Positions 12,720 through 12,859 of a stretch of DNA of 12,859 nt are shown here, piece after piece (position 1 is the first letter of the stretch; each line of letters starts with the position of its first letter). Source of the DNA: Baffinella frigidus (lineage: Eukaryota > Cryptophyceae > Cryptomonadales > Baffinellaceae); the NCBI GenBank assembly GCA_026770585.1, contig MU647181.1:138124-150982 (forward strand), read 5' to 3'. A program made the position numbers and the translations under genes. Below the pieces are notes generated by a model. The model saw nothing but the letters and a program-made list of their open reading frames with translations. It had not been told where the DNA came from and did not search any database.

Positions 12720-12859
12720 CCCCAAACCCCAAACCCCAAACCCCAAACCCCAAAACCCAAAAACCCAAAACCCAAACCCCAAACCCCAAACCCCAAACCC
12801 CTAACCCCTAACCCCTAACCCCTAACCCCAAACCCCAAACCCAAAACCCAAAACCCCAA
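12720..12859. repeat. CCCCAAA / CCCCTAA heptamer array at the window edge
   Basis: About 19 heptamers: CCCCAAA with some CCCAAAA variants, four or five tandem CCCCTAA units at 12798-12828, then CCCCAAA again. The array continues to the end of the window. The minus strand (GGGGTTT) is a strong G-quadruplex former. Confidence 0.95.

Noticed and set aside
12439-12818. Cys/Val and Pro/Asn/Lys-rich frames
   Set aside because: They are translations of CA/GT/GA microsatellites and CCCCAAA heptamers.

Overview
The window looks like nuclear DNA of a eukaryotic microbe, most probably a single-celled alga. The evidence is long interstitial arrays of CCCTAAA, the C-strand of the plant/algal-type telomere repeat TTTAGGG; one GC-rich gene with GT-AG introns and a Kozak-like start; no bacterial operon structure, ribosome binding sites or rRNA/tRNA genes; and very dense short non-autonomous transposable elements. 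A cryptophyte, dinoflagellate or other secondary-plastid alga would fit, but the lineage cannot be fixed from this sequence.

Layout. 1-2600: pyrimidine microsatellite, short duplicated blocks, two copies of a ~90-100 bp retroposon-like repeat (R1), a ~113 bp degenerate satellite and a CCATACA heptamer array. 2600-5650: a gene-free field of small terminal-inverted-repeat (TIR) elements (families A, C, D, E, F) sitting in older direct repeats. Three insertions can be timed relative to the repeats they interrupt: F at 4476-4655, R1 at 4971-5063 and A at 5280-5466. 5650-6390: a short tandem repeat, two inside-out half copies of family C, and a perfect 46 bp palindrome. 6394-8980: a cluster of foldback elements (family B, mostly flanked by TA), mixed with a 180 bp CCCTAAA array and decayed fragments that could once have encoded a coiled coil. 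8980-10104: one more family A copy, a dispersed 74 bp repeat and the region upstream of the gene. 10105-10765: the only convincing protein-coding sequence, two exons with a possible third at 11448-11510. 11100-12859: mainly heptamer arrays (CCCTAAA, CCCTACA, CCCCAAA, CCCCTAA), small direct repeats and CA/GA microsatellites.

The window therefore holds one gene of unrecognised family inside a graveyard of miniature mobile elements and telomere-like heptamers. No transposase, reverse transcriptase, CRISPR array or bacterial defence locus is visible, so all mobile elements here must have been moved by enzymes encoded elsewhere. Family letters (A-F, R1) are labels made for this annotation. Repeat boundaries were found by eye, and the element identities are structural, not database matches.
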